In this document: positions 12,401 to 24,400 of the stretch, in pieces
How the letters are laid out: each line of letters opens with the position of its first letter
How positions within the stretch are numbered: the stretch's first letter is position 1
NCBI RefSeq assembly: GCF_901933205.1
Contig: NC_044585.1
Location: 2,356,001-2,420,000, forward strand
Source: Camarhynchus parvulus
Taxonomy: Eukaryota; Chordata; Aves; Passeriformes; Thraupidae
DNA length: 64,000 bases
Reading direction: 5' to 3'
The notes under the pieces: generated by a model
What the model saw: only the letters and a program-made list of their open reading frames with translations
Told to the model about the DNA's origin: nothing
Database searches by the model: none
Position numbers and translations under genes: made by a program

Positions 12401-15400
12401 TGCGTTTCACCACCTAGGATGCATTTGATCCCTTCTCATCATTTATATTGAAAGTGTTTACAAGCTGTACCGTGCTCAGGTGCTTTTCCACGGGCAGCAG
12501 GGTGTTTTTGGGCTCTGCTGCAGTGAGCTGTGTGCTGTGTTGTGCCCTGTGCAGATGGAGGAGCGCAGGGACAGCATGCTGGAGACAGCCAAGCTGTGCT
12601 TCACCTCGGCAGGCGCTGCGAGGGCGACGGCGACGAGGAGGAGTGGCTCATCCACTACATGCTGGGCAAGATAGCTGAGAAACAGAAGCAGCCTCCTGTG
12701 GTGTACCTGCTGCACTACAAACAGGCAGGGCACTACCTGCACGAGGAGGCTGCTCGATACCCAAAGAAGATTCACTACCACAACCCACCAGAACTGGCCA
12801 TGGAAGCCTTGGAGGTAAGGGAATGTTGGATGTGTAGCTGGAAGCCTTGGAGGTAAAGGGATGTTGGATGTGTAGCTGGAATTCTTGGAGGTAAGGGAGT
12901 GTTGAAGGTGTAGCTGGAAGCCTTGGAGGTAAAGGAGTGTTGAATGTGTAGCTGGAATTCTTGGAGGTAAAGGAGTGTTGAATGTGTAGCTGGAAGCCTT
13001 GGAGGTAAAGGAATGGTGGATGTGTAGCTGTAAGCCTTGGAGGCAAGGGAATGTTGAATGTGTAGCTGGAATTCTTGGAGTTAAGGGAATGTTGGATGTG
13101 TAACTGGAAGCCTTGGAGGTAAGGGAATATTGAATTTGTAGCTGGAAGCTCTGTTCTTGTAGGAATGTGCCCCCTGTTGATGGAGTGACAAAATTATCCT
13201 TTGTCTCCTTGAAAAGGTAAAAAGCCCAGAAGTTTCCTCAATTAAGTAAAAAGACACCTCGTAGGACTTTGGGATTTCACCTCAAACTTAAGGATAGCCA
13301 ATTGGACAGAAGCCAAAAAGTCTAGTCTAAGCAATTCACTAGAAAGAGAACAAAGGAAATGATCACTTTTGTGAGGTGTTTTACCAGGAGCAAGAGCCTC
13401 TTGCCCCTGGCTTGAGTTTTTCTCTGTAAAGGGCTTTGTTATTTTGCCTTTTATCAAAACTTATCTGTTTCCAGCACTACCACAAAAGCCATCCTTGCTG
13501 ATTTTATGCCATCTGAGGTAGCTGAGCTATAGATCTCCAAGAGCTCATAAGACCTGGCTTGAGGAGACCCCTCTGTCATGTTCTCCACAGGTTGTTAGGC
13601 ACATCTAGATGGTGCTCTGCATTGGGGAATGTTTGCAGGACGCACTTGAAGAGTGAAATGGAGCCTGTTAGTCAGGCTGGTTTCATTTCAAAGGCAGTTT
13701 GGACAGGTGGGTAGCAATTCCACCTCTGAGTTTTGCTGCACACAGTTCACTGGTTTTTATAAAAATCAGACATTGGTAGGGTTCACAGGCATCTCTTACC
13801 TATGGAAGCACAGGTTCATCCACGAGGTGGGACCTTTGCTTTCACTGTTATCTGGTAAAAGCTCTGGAACATACCCAGTGGTTACTTGCTCTCAACGAGG
13901 CCAATTCTGCTTTATTTGTTGTGTTCCATAGCTTATGGTTATAAAATTTGCACAGTGTTCAGATTTTGTATTTTAAGAGCAACTTTCAAAGGCAGGGAAA
14001 GTTCAATTCAGGTAAGTTTAGGAGACAGGTAGCTGTCTTAATTAACTGCTGCAGATTCTATAGAGAAAAGACTATTTTTAATCAATTACAGAGCTACAGA
14101 TTCTTTACTGACCAAATGGACTTTGGTGTTTTTTAGGTGTATTTTCGACTTCATGCTTCTATTTTGAAACTTGTGGGGAAACCAGACTCTGGAGTAGATG
14201 CAGAGGTGCTTGTTAGTTTCATGAAAGAAGCTTCTGAGGGACCCTTTGCCAGGGGTGAGGAGAAGAACACCCCAAAAGTTGCAGAAAAGTGAGTGCTAGT
14301 TTCCAGCAGTATCCTCTGAATGCATGCTGATAAACTGTACAATAAACTATTAAAATGAAGCTGAATAAAATATAAACAAAGTGAAAAAAAATTTACATTA
14401 ATGTTGCCGTTTTCAGGAACCATGAATAAGATCACATGCTACTCTGAGATCTCAATAAGTGGCGCAGAGGAAATGGGAAGGGAAGGAAACAGAACAATTC
14501 TGATTTTGTGATCCATTTTGAAGCCACTGTTTTTATTTATTCATAAATTTGATTTTTTAAATCAACAGTTAAAAAATGCAAATTCAAATTATGGTCACTT
14601 ATAGGATAAGAGATTTTAGTCCTTACTATTTTTCTCATTAACAACTACAAAATAAATAAAAGTTTGCTATTGACCAGTGATAAGGGAGTGTCATGGTGAA
14701 GAAACTTCATAATTACAAATTTCCCCAGGCAGCTGTTATTCATAAAAATTGAGAACCACAAAAAACTATTCTTTCCTCTTATAAAAAAAAATCTCCATAA
14801 CATTAACAAAAAACTTCTATCCCTAAATAAACTTTAAAAACCCTATTTTAAAAGTAATAAACTAACTAAAAAATTTAAATTCTGTTTCTTTACATTGTCA
14901 ATAAGAAAAAATAGTTATTAAAAAAAAGTTCTATAAAATTTATTTTAATTCTTACTACTTTTTTTTCTTTTAATTACTGTTAATAACATTTTCTTTATAA
15001 CTCTTTTAAAGTTTTAAACCTACTTTTAGGTTTAAAAGTAGATTTAAAAGTTTTAAAGTTTTAAACCTACTTTACCTTTCTCCTAATCTGATCTTCCTAC
15101 CTCACAACAAGAAATAAATGCATAAGTGATTAACCAACACTAAAACCCACCACACTCATCAATACATTAGTTAAGAAATCTTAAATTAACAAACCAAAAT
15201 CACTACAGGGAGGAAATAACTTGTACTAAAAATCCTTTATTTAGAATTTGTAAGTGAGTTTTAATTGCTATGTTGGAAATGCTGTAAGAACGTGTATCTA
15301 AACATGGTGTTGTGGTCCCCAGGATGAAGTGAGAGATGAGAATTGACTCTAAGTTCTCAGAAGGCTGATTTATTATATTATATTGTATTATGTTATATTA

Positions 15401-18400
15401 TGATATGTTATATTATGATATATTATGTTATATTGTATTATATTATATTGTATATATTATGTTATATTATGTTATATTGTATTATATTATATTTATTATG
15501 TTATATTATATTATATTATATTATATTATATTATATTATATTATATTATATTATATTATATTATATTATATTATATTATATTATATTATATTATATTATA
15601 TTATATTATATTATATTATATTATATTATTAATGCTATATTAAAACTATACTAATCTATAGAAAAAGGATACCAACAGAAAGCTAGAAAAGAATAAATAA
15701 TAAAAACCCGTGACTGACCAGAAAGTCCGACACAGCTAGACTAGGATTAGTCATTAATTAAAAACAATTCACATACTAGAATAAACAATTCTCAAAATCA
15801 CATTCCAAAGCAGCAAAACAGGGAGGAGCTGAAGCTTCCCAGCTTTCCAGGAGAAGAAATCCTGGTGAGGGGATTTTTCATAAAATATCACAGTAACACT
15901 TGCCCTTTCTTGTCGCCCTCCCAGAGAAAAACCTTGCTTGATAGACGAAGACTCTCACTCCTCAGCTGGAACAGTGCCAGGCCCTGGGACTTCCCTCCCC
16001 TCGTCCTCGGGTCCAGGTCTGACATCCCCACCTTACACAGCCACTCCAGTTGACCACGATTACGTCAAATGTAAAAAACCCCGTCAGCAGGCAACGCCGG
16101 ACGGTACAGTCCTGTTCTCACTTCTGCAGCAGGGAGGTGCTCTGAGCTCTGCATGGGGGGCTTGAGCAGTTCCAGCCAACTGCTCAAGGAGGGTGAGGGG
16201 TCTGTGGTATCACGGGCAATATTGAAGCTCATTATTTTTTTATATATTCAGTGCCTTAAATAGAATCAATGTACAGTCAGAGCTTTAAATATGAAAATCA
16301 AAGTTGTCACCTGCCACCGCTGGTACCTGTCACTTAGTCAAAACTGTAGTGCTGGTAGGAGGAGTATGAGCTCACTGAATTTCCAGTGAATTTTTTTCTT
16401 CAGAGCTCTTTAGGAAAGATGTGGGTTCAGTCTTTAGAAGACTGGACACTGTTTTGGCCTGTGTGAAATGAATGGTGAAAATTCAAACTGGTTCAAACAA
16501 GCCAAATTGGTAAAAAGACAACACAAGCCTGTATTGCAATTTCTTGAAGGAGGCAGGTGGCAACTATTTTGAATATATTGTGATTCAGCACGAAGTGATT
16601 TGCATGACAGTCCAGTAGATTTCATCTTTTAATTTTTCTTTATCATTTACAATGACTGGTTAGCAGCTCATCTTTGTAGAATATAATGTGATAGAATAAA
16701 TAATTGGCTTATAAATGTAAGAAGGGGGGTGGTGTCCTAGTGTTAATGAAGATTTTGCAATTGCATATATAATAGAAATTAAGTTACTATTTAAGTAACC
16801 TGAGTTTATTATTTGGCTAGGAATTTGATTCTGATTCTACCCTTCCAGCCATTTGTTTATCCATCTGGATCTATGAGTATCAGCACTCAAGGAGTAAAAT
16901 ACCTACAGTGTTCAGCTTGGTGTTGGTAGAATGTGCCAGGCCCCACAGAAATGCTCTGCTTGATATGAATTTATTTCTGGAGGGTGGGCTGCTTCCTATT
17001 GTCATTTTCTGAAGAATGGAAATTGTAAATAACTTTGTTGACACAGTTTTGAAACAAATGTTCCTAGTCTGAAATTTTTTCAGGGTGAATTTATTTCTTT
17101 TCCACAACAATTCTTGGTGCAACTGACAGAAGCTCTTTTATTTCTCTCATTATATTGAACAGAGAAATGTTTGTTTTGTTACTCTTTGCATTTCACTTGG
17201 GAGTAATTCATTAGACTGTTTTGAGATCATTTGTAGTGTGGAGGTGTCAATGGGTTATGCAGTGATCAGGCTCTTTTATTGGCTTTTTGATGTCTTTTGA
17301 CAAAACAGCATAGAAGGGAGCATATATTTAAATATTTCTTAAGTAATATTCCCTGTGGGGAGCATTTCTGCCTAGGACTACATCTGTTTGGTCCTGAAGA
17401 GTGTCTCAAGCTCCCAGGAGAGCCATAAGCTAAATAAATACCCAGTGTGTGTGGTGGAGCCTCCTCTGCAGTGAGACATTGTGGCTGTGGCAGCGATGGC
17501 TGCTGAGCCAAGGCTGGAGGTGCCAGTGCAGCAACATCTGCCTCTGCCAGGGCTGGATCTGCAAGCTGAGCCTAGCTGGGGCTGAGCTTTGTGCTGGCAA
17601 AGCAATTCCAAATGGCAGCTGCTGGAAGAGGCAGAGTTTGGGTGATCTTCAGGAAGGCTGTGTGTAACCGTGACAAGGAGAATTGCAGAGTTCTGCATCA
17701 TTCAGAATGTTTTGTGAGTTGCTGGCACAACTAAAGCCTGGATACAGCATATTGAAGAACCCCAGGAAACTGAAATATTTGCCTTGGGGCTGTTACAGAT
17801 GGAGGAGCTAACAGGCTGAGCTAACAGGCTCAGAAGTCTTCCACTTTTATATTATTACATATACTCTGCTCTTCTGCATGCATTTGCATTTTACTTGTAT
17901 TAAAATACAGACTTTTGAAGTAAAATGCTCTTGACATCTTACACATAATCACATCACTGAAGAAAGCTGGCGCCAGCATTTCCATTGTACCATTCCTAAA
18001 AATAGCAAGAAAATACTCATCATTTGACTACTCTTTAGATTATTTTTTAACCATTCTGACTGAAATGAAGCAGTCTATATCATTGTTCAAGAACAAATAA
18101 ATTGACCAAAATTCAGCCTAGGTATTTATTCTTTCTGAGGCTTGACAATACTCTAATTTACCCTTGCATTGATATTGTTGATCATAGATGGCATAAGTAG
18201 AGTATTGTACAGTTTTACACACTTTTCATATATTACCACAAACAAGATGCTATTTGGGATCATTACTGACCTTTGAGACCTTTTTTGACCATTTCTGTGT
18301 TCTGTGCTTTGAGAAAACATGACCTGTGAGGAAAGAGAGAAGGAATTGGGATGGTTTGTCTGCAGAGGCGAGGACTCAGGGGAGACATGACAGCAGAGTA

Positions 18401-21400
18401 ACCTAGATAGTGTTGGAAGCTGTACAAAGAGTTAGAAGCAAAACCCCAGGATATCTGTGTTCATGGAAGACAGAACAGATGATATTGCACTTAAATTGCA
18501 TTTTCATTCTGAACATTACAAAACTGTGTCAGAGGAGTCTTAGGAAATTCTGGTTTTGTATAACCCTGCAATATTTTAGCCCTGGAAGTCATTAAAAAGT
18601 GGCAATGCAGCTGTCTGCCAGGCTTGATGGAGATATAATTTATCCTGATGAAAAAGGAATGGACTAGATGAACACTTGCAGTTCCTTCTGAACTCTACTT
18701 ATTCTATTAATTTTGTGGTTTTTGTGGGTTTGGGTTTTGGTTGTTAGTTTGGTGCCTTCTAGAGCAGCAAATCATCTCATTACAAGCTGGAGAGAATTGC
18801 TGTACAGCCAAACATCTTTTTTTGAAAATCCTGGGGTTCTGATCTTCAAACATTTATCTGTAAACAGGTGAAGCTTTGAGGGCAGACTTATTTTGAATGC
18901 ATTCTATTTAAATGTGTCATTATAGTTCTGTAGCTCTCTAGGATGTTTTGCTGGTGGAAGATGATGACTGGGATATGCAGAAATCAGTGTTAAAGTTGAG
19001 AGCATTGAAAGCCTCCAGATCCAATGAGTGCTGGTGATACTAGTTTTAAGTCATGTATTTAATGAAAACAGGAGAAAGGAACCAGTAAATACAGCTTGTA
19101 AAGTAACTAAACTTCTTTTTCCTCATGGCAGCTGCTAGCACGTATCTCCTTCAAGGAGACAAAAGTATTGCTGAATGGCAGCTGTTACTTGCTGGCTGAC
19201 TTGCTGCTGTCATGTGTGCAAATTGGGCAGCTTCCTTTCTCTCTTCTTGTCCTTCCATTTGGCAACATCTTTTCTTTCCTTCTGTTAGTCCCATCTTTCC
19301 TGTCATCACCCCTTCCTATTGCTATTTTATAACCCTCCAAAGTGAAAACTGGCATTAGAAGTCGGAAGCATAGGTTCAGACTTTTATTTTCTAAGAGCAA
19401 AATAGGGAACAGGAAAACCCAGGAACTTGCCAGCCCCTCAGACTTTTATTACCTGTGCTGTTACTGGGTTTAAGCTAAATGGTTACATAGCAAAACAGAT
19501 ATGCTCTGTGTCCTCCTCTATACAGGCTGGATGTATGTAGTCAGTAAAAACCAATTGCAGGAAAAGCAATAGAGTTAGTTCAGAAAGCAGGAAAAGTAGT
19601 AAAATAAAATTTTAAAAATGTGAATAAGGTATTTGTTTCCCAAAAAGTAGACTGGGAGATTGTTTAGGAGGTGTTTTTTACTGTGATATGCCTTTGTTGT
19701 GTTGATACTCAGTTCCATATTCCTGTGGTGGTATGCAGATGATGTATCCATGGCTATTGCAGTGTGAAAATGTTGTGTTGTTTAAGTCTTCATCCATGTC
19801 ATGTAGTATGTCGTGTGTAGTTAGACTTAATTGTCCTTTGTTGTGTTTGTCTTTGCCTGATTGCTTTTGCAACCAATATTGCCCGTGCTGCCTCTAACCT
19901 TTACACAAATCTCTGTTCCCCAGGCATTCTCTTCCTGCTTTTACCTGTCACGGCTTGCTTTTAATAATTGGCAGAACCTGCATGATAAACTCGCAGGAAA
20001 GGCTCCTTGCTTCGTGCTGTGGGAGAAGTCTCACCCCATAGTTTGTTGGTCTGTAATTCTGCAAATGTGATGAAGATGCACAGTTTTTGTAGATGGGGGT
20101 TCTCAACATCCTGATGAGACAAAGGTGATCTCTGAGCAACTTCTTGCACCAGGTTGTCACTCATGCTAAGCTAAGTCAGCTGCTGGGATGGAGTGGATGT
20201 TTCTGTGCATAAAAAGAATGTCCACTTTGCTTTTTGGAACATTAAAATCTTGCCTTTAAAATTCTCTCCCTTCAGCAGTTAGAAATGCAATCTTTGGGTC
20301 TGCAGTGCATGTGCTGTGCTGGCACGTGGTGCTGGGTGTCCATGGGGACTGCACACTGGACTCGATGAATAATGAATCACACCCAGTTTATTGCAGTGTG
20401 CTCCATTTTTACCTTGCCCCAATTTAACCTCTCTCTGATTAGTACAAATGTCACACTGAGATGTAGTGTGAGATTATGTAAAAAGCATTTGTCCAAATAG
20501 ATGGGACATGGGTGAGATGCTCTGGTGCTCTGCTCTTGGAGACAGAACAGCAATACAGGACTGTAAGTTATGGAAACACATTCTGTGTTCAGTACAGCCA
20601 GACAAAACATAGACTCTCATCTTTGACTCATGTTAAAAGAGAACTCCCTTTAAATTGCTGTCCTCAAATTAACCTACTCCCATGCAAATCTTTGCAATTC
20701 TTTTGTTTTTTAATAATGTGCAAGTGCCTTTTGATGCAGAGCTAAATGTTGTCTTCTGTTATGGGTGGAGTCTGTTTGCAGAATGAGAATTCTGTGATAC
20801 ATCATGTTTCTGACTGCAGACCAGGGAAGAAAAATGCTCATATGTTCAAGTGGAGAGGGGAGAGATGTTGCCAGGCAGGACAAAGAGAGTCTGTACCTTC
20901 ACAGCCTGTGAACAACCCACCTTTATTGCATGACACAAGATTTTTTTTCAGTTATATATAGTTGCTTATTCATAAGCTCTGAACTGTGCAGCAGGATGTT
21001 TCTTTTCTGCAAATTGAGTTAGCATATGTATAGAGCTCTGTAGAAAAGCTTTCTGGGCCACTCATTTCTGACTTTTTGACTTGTAACTGATTGTTTATCA
21101 TGATTTAGACACCTTCTCACAGTAACTGGATGCACATTTTCCTTCAGATGTTTAAGACAGACAGAGATATCATTCAGAAGTGAGTTGTACCCTCCTGGCT
21201 TTCTGACCCTTTTACTTACTCCTGTATGCAGCTGTCTCAGAGATCTTCTCCATCTTCCTTTTAACTTCCTGAAAGTTTCAAAAGAGGATTACTGAGCTGC
21301 ATAGTAAATAATTGTCCAAGGCAGAACACCTCATTGCCATTGGCACCATGGAGCTGTGCTTCAGCTCCCCTGAGCATCAATTCTGTAACTTTGTACCTGG

Positions 21401-24400
21401 TCATCATGCTTAGCAGTGAGAGCTCTGGCACTGGCATTGTCTGAGCTGCTCCAGGTCACTCACACTGTGACACATCACCTTCCTTGTCCCTGTCCCAGTG
21501 CTGAGGGGGCTCAGTTTGGGTCACTTGACAGTGACACATCTCTCTCCTTGTCCCTGTCCCAGTGCTGGGTCACTCACACTGTGACACATCTCCCTCCTTG
21601 TCCCTGTCCCAGTGCTGGGGGCTCAGTTTGGTCACTCAGCAGTGACACATCTCTGTCCTTGTCCTTGTCCCTGTCCCTGTCCCAGTGCTGGGGGCTCAGT
21701 TTGGGTCCCAAGGCTCATGGAAGGTGCACAGGGCTCCTGTGGGAAGGTGCTGGCACAGGGCAGTGCCTGCTGCAGTTCTGAGCCCTGTTTCCTGCTGCAT
21801 TTTAAAATGAAACCATTTTAAGGCCATTTTTGCTCTCCAGAGTGTGCCACAGCTCTGTTCTGGTGGCGGGCTGGCCTGCAGGGGCTGTGCCCATGGGCTC
21901 AGGGAGCAGTGGCAGTGACAGTGACACGCTGCTGGCTGTGTCTGCTTGTGGAGCAATAGTGGGAACAGGGATTTTTGAAGTCAAGCCAGTAAACCTATTT
22001 CATTCAGGATAAGATTAATGTTTAAATGCTCTTAAGCATGGAATTAAGGCAAACAGACTTCAGATATTTTTTCTAACACATCTGTGACAGATGTGGTTCA
22101 GTAATGGCAGTGATTTAATCATCCATGTGACTGACAGGACCTCAGTGTGATGCAGTGAAGGTCTTGGCAGTACAGATTAATATACAAGTTCTTTCTTCCC
22201 AATGACATCTTTCTGATAATAATTAGTATTTTTTTACTAATGTCTTTGAAAGTTAACAAGATTCTTCTTTTGACCTTTTTCAATCTCCTGCCCAAAGCTG
22301 CTCTTTTTCACCTGTTGACAGAGTAGGGGATGTAATCTGACATAGATGTGAAATGAAATGTGACAAGTTGAGGACATTATGAGAAATGAAGTAAAAAAAA
22401 ACTTGCTTTCAAGTGCCATTTTCTGAAATTTTTAGAGATAAACATGAAATATTTAACTTTACATCAAATTGAGATTTCAGCTCATCAGGTTGTTTGAAAT
22501 ATTCCTAAAACTAGGAATGATGCAATGAAGTAATGAAACAAAATATAATAATACCAAGGAGAAATATTACTATCAGATCATATTATTCCTAGGAATATAG
22601 TTGCAGTTACTTATGCACAATTTAGTAGAACTTTCTCCCTGGGCTCTTCATTTCTGCTACAGATAATAATTTTGGGACATTAATACCCAGCTGTATTTTT
22701 ATCTTAGCTTTTGAAGTAATAGGAAACTTTACAGGGAGGGACCTCAAAAGAATATTTAGTCCTTGATTTACCAATCTCTTACAACAAGGGACCACCCCAA
22801 CTTTTTGGAAAAGCTTGTCTTATTGCTATTGCTGGGTGGGGAAACTAAGAAAATAGGTAAACAATATATAAAAATATAAAATATTTTAAAAATTTAAATA
22901 TTAAAAATATAAAAATATAAAATGTATTTTATATATTATATTTCTATATATTATATATTTATATATTTTATGGGGAAACTAAGAAAATAGGTAAACAAAA
23001 TATAAAAATATAAAATATTTTTAAAATTTAAATATAAAAAATCATTAAAATATAAAAAATATCTTTTTAACTTTTAAATTACGCTGGGTTGCATTAAATT
23101 GTCTCTAGTTATGGCAGAAATTATTAAAAGCACTGATGTTCTCCATGGATTTGAGTCATTCAGAAGAGCAGGTGTTGAGAGCAGTTGGGAATTTGGAAAT
23201 TATTCTCTGCCTCACACACTGCAGTCCTTGGCACACAGGTTAAGTAGCACTAATGACTGTCTCAACTGCACTCAGCTCTTACCAGAGAAAGGAACAGCTT
23301 CACAGCACAACAAATGTAAAATATCTGCTGTGTGTCCATCTAGCATATTTATATTTATAAGAAAAGCTGTATTTGGCAGCTAGGCTAGAAGACAATAGTA
23401 CTTCCATGTGTACAAAATATGCTTTTTTTTTTTCTTTTTAGAAAACCAGAGTTAGGATGTGAATTGGTGCAGTTGCCACAAGTTCTGCATTGCATACTGC
23501 AGTGCTTAGGTATTGTCAGAGCTTTTTATTATATTGAGGAGCATCTTGGGTAACCTAACAAATGATGGCTGTTTGTCTGCCTGTCTTTGAAAGCCCACAG
23601 TGACTCTGTAGGTTGGTTCACTGAACTATTTCCTGACTGTATGTTGCAGTTAAGATAGAGATGAGGGCAAAAAAAGTCAATTTTCTTGCTGCAATTAAAA
23701 CCTATTGCCTTTTGCACTACCTAATACCTAATGAATACATACCTAATGAATATGAACAGCAATTATTGTATTTTTATTTTGGTTAATCATATGTATTTGG
23801 AAATTCTACCTCATCTTTTTTAAGATAAGTCCAATTCTCCTGGTGATTTTCATATGTCATCTCATTAATCTCTCATTTTTATCCTCTCCTCTGAATTAAT
23901 TTTTCCCTATTTCAGTGTCTTTTTTAAAATGTGGGTCCCAAATACAGACACTGTAATTAAGTTTAATTTTCATTAGTGCTCAGTAGAACAGGAAGGCTCT
24001 TATATATTTTTTCTGTGAAGTTACTGATTGCACATTCAAGGGTGCTGCTTTGCTGAGGTGTGTTTAGAGTAGCCTGACATTTAGGCCAGTTCTGGTTTGA
24101 GACACAAATTCATCACAAATTCACATTTATGAATGTGTGTGCTGGGATCCACTCACACATTTTCTACTCCTGATCCTGTTACCTTTTAGGTGCTTAGAGA
24201 AGGATTTATTTATTTATGCTCAAATAATTCTGTGGAAGATGAAGGCTGGCTGGCTCACAGCTTTGACCTTTCATCCTTTGTAAAGATAAGCACTGCACTT
24301 TGTTTTACATTCCCTGGGACTTTACCCATCCTCTGTGATTTCTGAGAAATTAATGCTAATAATTGGTGGCTGCTGCTAATTTCTGGAATACTCCAGGGTT

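Larger units (their letters stand above)
14289..15924 (+). other. CABIN1: CABIN1 intron between exons 8 and 9
   Basis: A 1.6-kb intron. The first 450 bp are plain AT-rich sequence, the next 500 bp are strikingly G-poor, and the last 590 bp are an LTR with an expanded pentanucleotide repeat. The LTR leaves only 26 bp of other sequence before exon 9. Confidence 0.85.

Noticed and set aside
12648..13046. Minus-strand frame with repeated Phe/Gln/Leu/His units
   Set aside because: It is the translated 38-bp minisatellite and exon 7 shadow.
12801..13142. Regular repeat considered as a CRISPR-like array
   Set aside because: Units are head-to-tail without unique spacers and lie in a vertebrate intron.
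15343..15654. Long Tyr/Ile/Leu open frames on the + strand
   Set aside because: They are translation of the TTATA pentanucleotide array in an LTR.
21416..21821. Ser/Leu/Cys/Pro-rich frames of 69-121 codons
   Set aside because: They follow the minisatellite period and have no start context or splice support.
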